From contig JAOUMR010000002.1 of the NCBI GenBank assembly GCA_029881435.1, positions 1-64,000 on the forward strand: 64,000 nucleotides of DNA. The letters run 5' to 3'. The stretch is from Nitrospira sp. GTDB lineage: Bacteria; Nitrospirota; Nitrospiria; Nitrospirales; Nitrospiraceae. The notes below the pieces were generated by a model. That model was given only the letters and a program-made list of their open reading frames with translations, made no database searches and was not told the DNA's origin. Every line of letters begins with the position of its first letter. Within the stretch, counting starts at the first letter, position 1. A program made the translations under genes and the position numbers. Below are positions 61,802 to 64,000 of this stretch, one piece after another.

Positions 61802-64000
61802 CTACTTGACCATGCGCTGCAGCTCGGCTAGCCGATTCATCGCATCGAGCGGGGTCATCGAGAAAAGGTCGATCTGCTTAACTTCATCAATAATGGGATG
61901 AGGCTTGGGAAGAGGAGAGGAATCCACGTGGGGCTGTTCCTGTGAAGGGTTGGAGCAGGACGACTCCGGCTGTTCCAGCTGCGACAGCACGGATTGAGCT
62001 CTGCGAATAACCTCTGCGGGTAACCCCGCGAGTTTACCAACGTGAATACCATAACTTCGATCTGCTTTCCCTGGCACAATTTTTCTAAGAAACACCACCT
62101 CATCGCCCTGCTCACGAACAGCGACGCAGTAATTTTTGATCCCAGTCCGTTGCAGCGCCAAGTTGGTCATCTCATGGTAGTGCGTGGCAAACAAGGTACG
62201 CGCTCCTAGACGTGTGCAGTCATGGATGTACTCAGCAATTGCCCATGCGATGCTGAGACCGTCATAGGTGCTTGTGCCTCGACCAATTTCATCCAACAAA
62301 ATCAGGCTCCGCTGTGTGGCCGTTCGTAAAATATGTGCAGTCTCAACCATTTCAACCATGAACGTGCTCTGGCCTCCAGCCAAATTATCTGAAGCTCCGA
62401 CTCTTGTGAAAATCCGGTCCGTTACCCCTATGTGTGCTTCCGTTGCCGGAACGAGGCTACCGACTTGCGCCATCAAAACAATCAGGGCTACTTGGCGAAG
62501 ATAGGTGCTTTTTCCTGCCATGTTTGGCCCAGTAATGATTACTAGGCGGTTCAAGCCGATATCCAGATCAGTATCATTAGGCACAAACGTCGAATCGACA
62601 CAGAGGCGTTCTACTACAGGATGGCGACCGTCTCGAATGGTGAGGGTATCATCCTCAGTGACAGTAGGCTTCACGTATCGATGAAGGGCGGCCACTTCTG
62701 CCAACCCAGCCAACACATCAATGACCGAAAGGGTGGTGGTGATTCTTTCAAGCCGATGCGCTTCTTCGGCCAATCGAGAGCGAAGCTGAATAAACGCTTC
62801 CTGCTCCCTGGCAAGAAGCTGCGCATCAGCTCCGATGACACGTTCTTCAAGATCCTTTAACTCGGCAGTCATGAACCGTTCGGCATTGACGAGGGTTTGC
62901 TTGCGGATGTAGTCGGCCGGCACACGGGTAAGATTGGCCTTGGTAATCTCGATATAGTATCCATAGACTTGATTGTAGCGAACCTTCAGCGAATCAATGC
63001 CGGTTCGTTCCCGTTCACGAACTTCGAGGGCAGCAATCCACCCCTTGCCTTCTTTACTCACCTTTCGTAAGTCGTCAATCTGAGGATCGTATCCTTCTTT
63101 GATGATCTTTCCATCACGAACTGAGATCGGGGCATCGGAACGGATAGACTGTTCAATCAGCTCATAGAGATCTTGAGCGCTGTCCCACGAAGCCCGCGAC
63201 TCACCGAACAGTTGGTTCCTAAGAAGGTCTAACTGCACTAGAATCTCTGGTAAGGCGCCGAGAGACTGTTTGAGAGCAAGAAGTTCACGCGGGCCGGACA
63301 GACCCAGGACAAGGCGACTACCTAGTCGTGCGATATCCTGAATCTCTCGCAAGGCAGAACGGAGAGCCGTTCGTACCATCATCTGGTCTTTAAGTTCCTC
63401 AACTGCATCCAATCTCGAGCGGACCTGTTCGCAGCGAATCAAGGGCCTGATGAGCCATTGGCGGAGAAGGCGACTTCCCATAGCCGTGCTGGTTCGATCG
63501 AGAATACTCAAGAGCGTTGTTGCCTTTGAAACAGAAGAACGCTCATCGCCTGTAATTGGTTTCAGCAGTTCAAGATTACGGATCGATGTACTATCCAGCT
63601 GCATAAATTCATCAGTACCGCGGAGCATGATCCGGCGAATATGAGTGAGGGGCGTGGTCGGTTGAGTCTGACGAAGGTATTCCAACACGGCACCTGCTGC
63701 GCAGATCCCTATGGGCATATCGTGGCATCCAAAGCTCTTGAGAGATTGGACCTCGAAGTGCTCATGGAGCACCTGCTCGGCGTGCTTGAGGTCAAATGAG
63801 ACGGAAGGGCGTTCACACAGGCGGACTCCGGGGACCTCATCAATCCACCGGAAGCGCCGGCGATCAAGGTCAACAGGAAACAGCAATTCTCGAGGCTCCA
63901 GACGCGCGAGCTCATTCAGAACCTGGGTGACGGCTTGTGGACCATCCGTCTCCATCACCCAAAAATCACCCGTGGACACCTCAAGGGCAGCCAAGCCGAT
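61802..64000 (-). CDS. mutS: DNA mismatch repair protein MutS (N-terminus beyond window end)
   Basis: LVIITGPNMAGKSTYLRQVALIVLMAQVGSLVPA, TRVGASDNLAGGQSTFMVEMVETAHILR, LLDEIGRGTSTYDGLSIAWA. Confidence 0.97.
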   Translation of the reverse strand: MGLAALEVSTGDFWVMETDGPQAVTQVLNELARLEPRELLFPVDLDRRRFRWIDEVPGVRLCERPSVSFDLKHAEQVLHEHFEVQSLKSFGCHDMPIGICAAGAVLEYLRQTQPTTPLTHIRRIMLRGTDEFMQLDSTSIRNLELLKPITGDERSSVSKATTLLSILDRTSTAMGSRLLRQWLIRPLIRCEQVRSRLDAVEELKDQMMVRTALRSALREIQDIARLGSRLVLGLSGPRELLALKQSLGALPEILVQLDLLRNQLFGESRASWDSAQDLYELIEQSIRSDAPISVRDGKIIKEGYDPQIDDLRKVSKEGKGWIAALEVRERERTGIDSLKVRYNQVYGYYIEITKANLTRVPADYIRKQTLVNAERFMTAELKDLEERVIGADAQLLAREQEAFIQLRSRLAEEAHRLERITTTLSVIDVLAGLAEVAALHRYVKPTVTEDDTLTIRDGRHPVVERLCVDSTFVPNDTDLDIGLNRLVIITGPNMAGKSTYLRQVALIVLMAQVGSLVPATEAHIGVTDRIFTRVGASDNLAGGQSTFMVEMVETAHILRTATQRSLILLDEIGRGTSTYDGLSIAWAIAEYIHDCTRLGARTLFATHYHEMTNLALQRTGIKNYCVAVREQGDEVVFLRKIVPGKADRSYGIHVGKLAGLPAEVIRRAQSVLSQLEQPESSCSNPSQEQPHVDSSPLPKPHPIIDEVKQIDLFSMTPLDAMNRLAELQRMVK

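Noticed and set aside
1-64000. CRISPR arrays, tRNA/rRNA genes, IS transposases, prophage genes
   Set aside because: No repeat-spacer periodicity, cloverleaf/rRNA sequence, transposase or phage structural protein was recognised on reading; a dedicated tRNAscan/CRISPR/IS search was not possible here.

Overview
The window is a dense bacterial chromosomal segment of about 57-60% GC by eye. Gene content (hpnR, the translation operon, bcsA/bcsS, TldD/TldE, several Nitrospira-type secreted hypotheticals) suggests Nitrospira/Nitrospirota, but that assignment is inference. The best-supported part is a housekeeping run on the + strand: rimP-nusA-infB-DUF503-rbfA-truB-rpsO-pnp-M16 peptidase, followed by a partial mutS on the - strand. 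Other recognisable genes are SulP/cysD, a PAS/GAF histidine kinase with an NtrC-type regulator, selO, ettA, hpnR, tldD/tldE, msrA, leuCD, corA, a cysQ-like phosphatase, bcsA/bcsS, ferredoxin, Rieske, DUF192 and an I42-like inhibitor. Two areas deserve attention. The first is an undescribed co-directional module at 7.2-12.1 kb: a 1074-aa membrane protein with a large predicted extracytoplasmic region, two overlapping alpha/beta hydrolases and a Cys-rich microprotein. The second is a decaying defence/toxin-antitoxin island at 13.4-18.1 kb. It holds a TIR-TM-carboxypeptidase-regulatory-like protein, a secreted TPR partner broken by an in-frame TGA and a frameshift, two intact MNT nucleotidyltransferases each followed by a truncated HEPN, and a VapBC whose VapC looks clipped. 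I saw no rRNA, tRNA, CRISPR array or clear IS element. No searches or computations were run; family names come from reading the translations.
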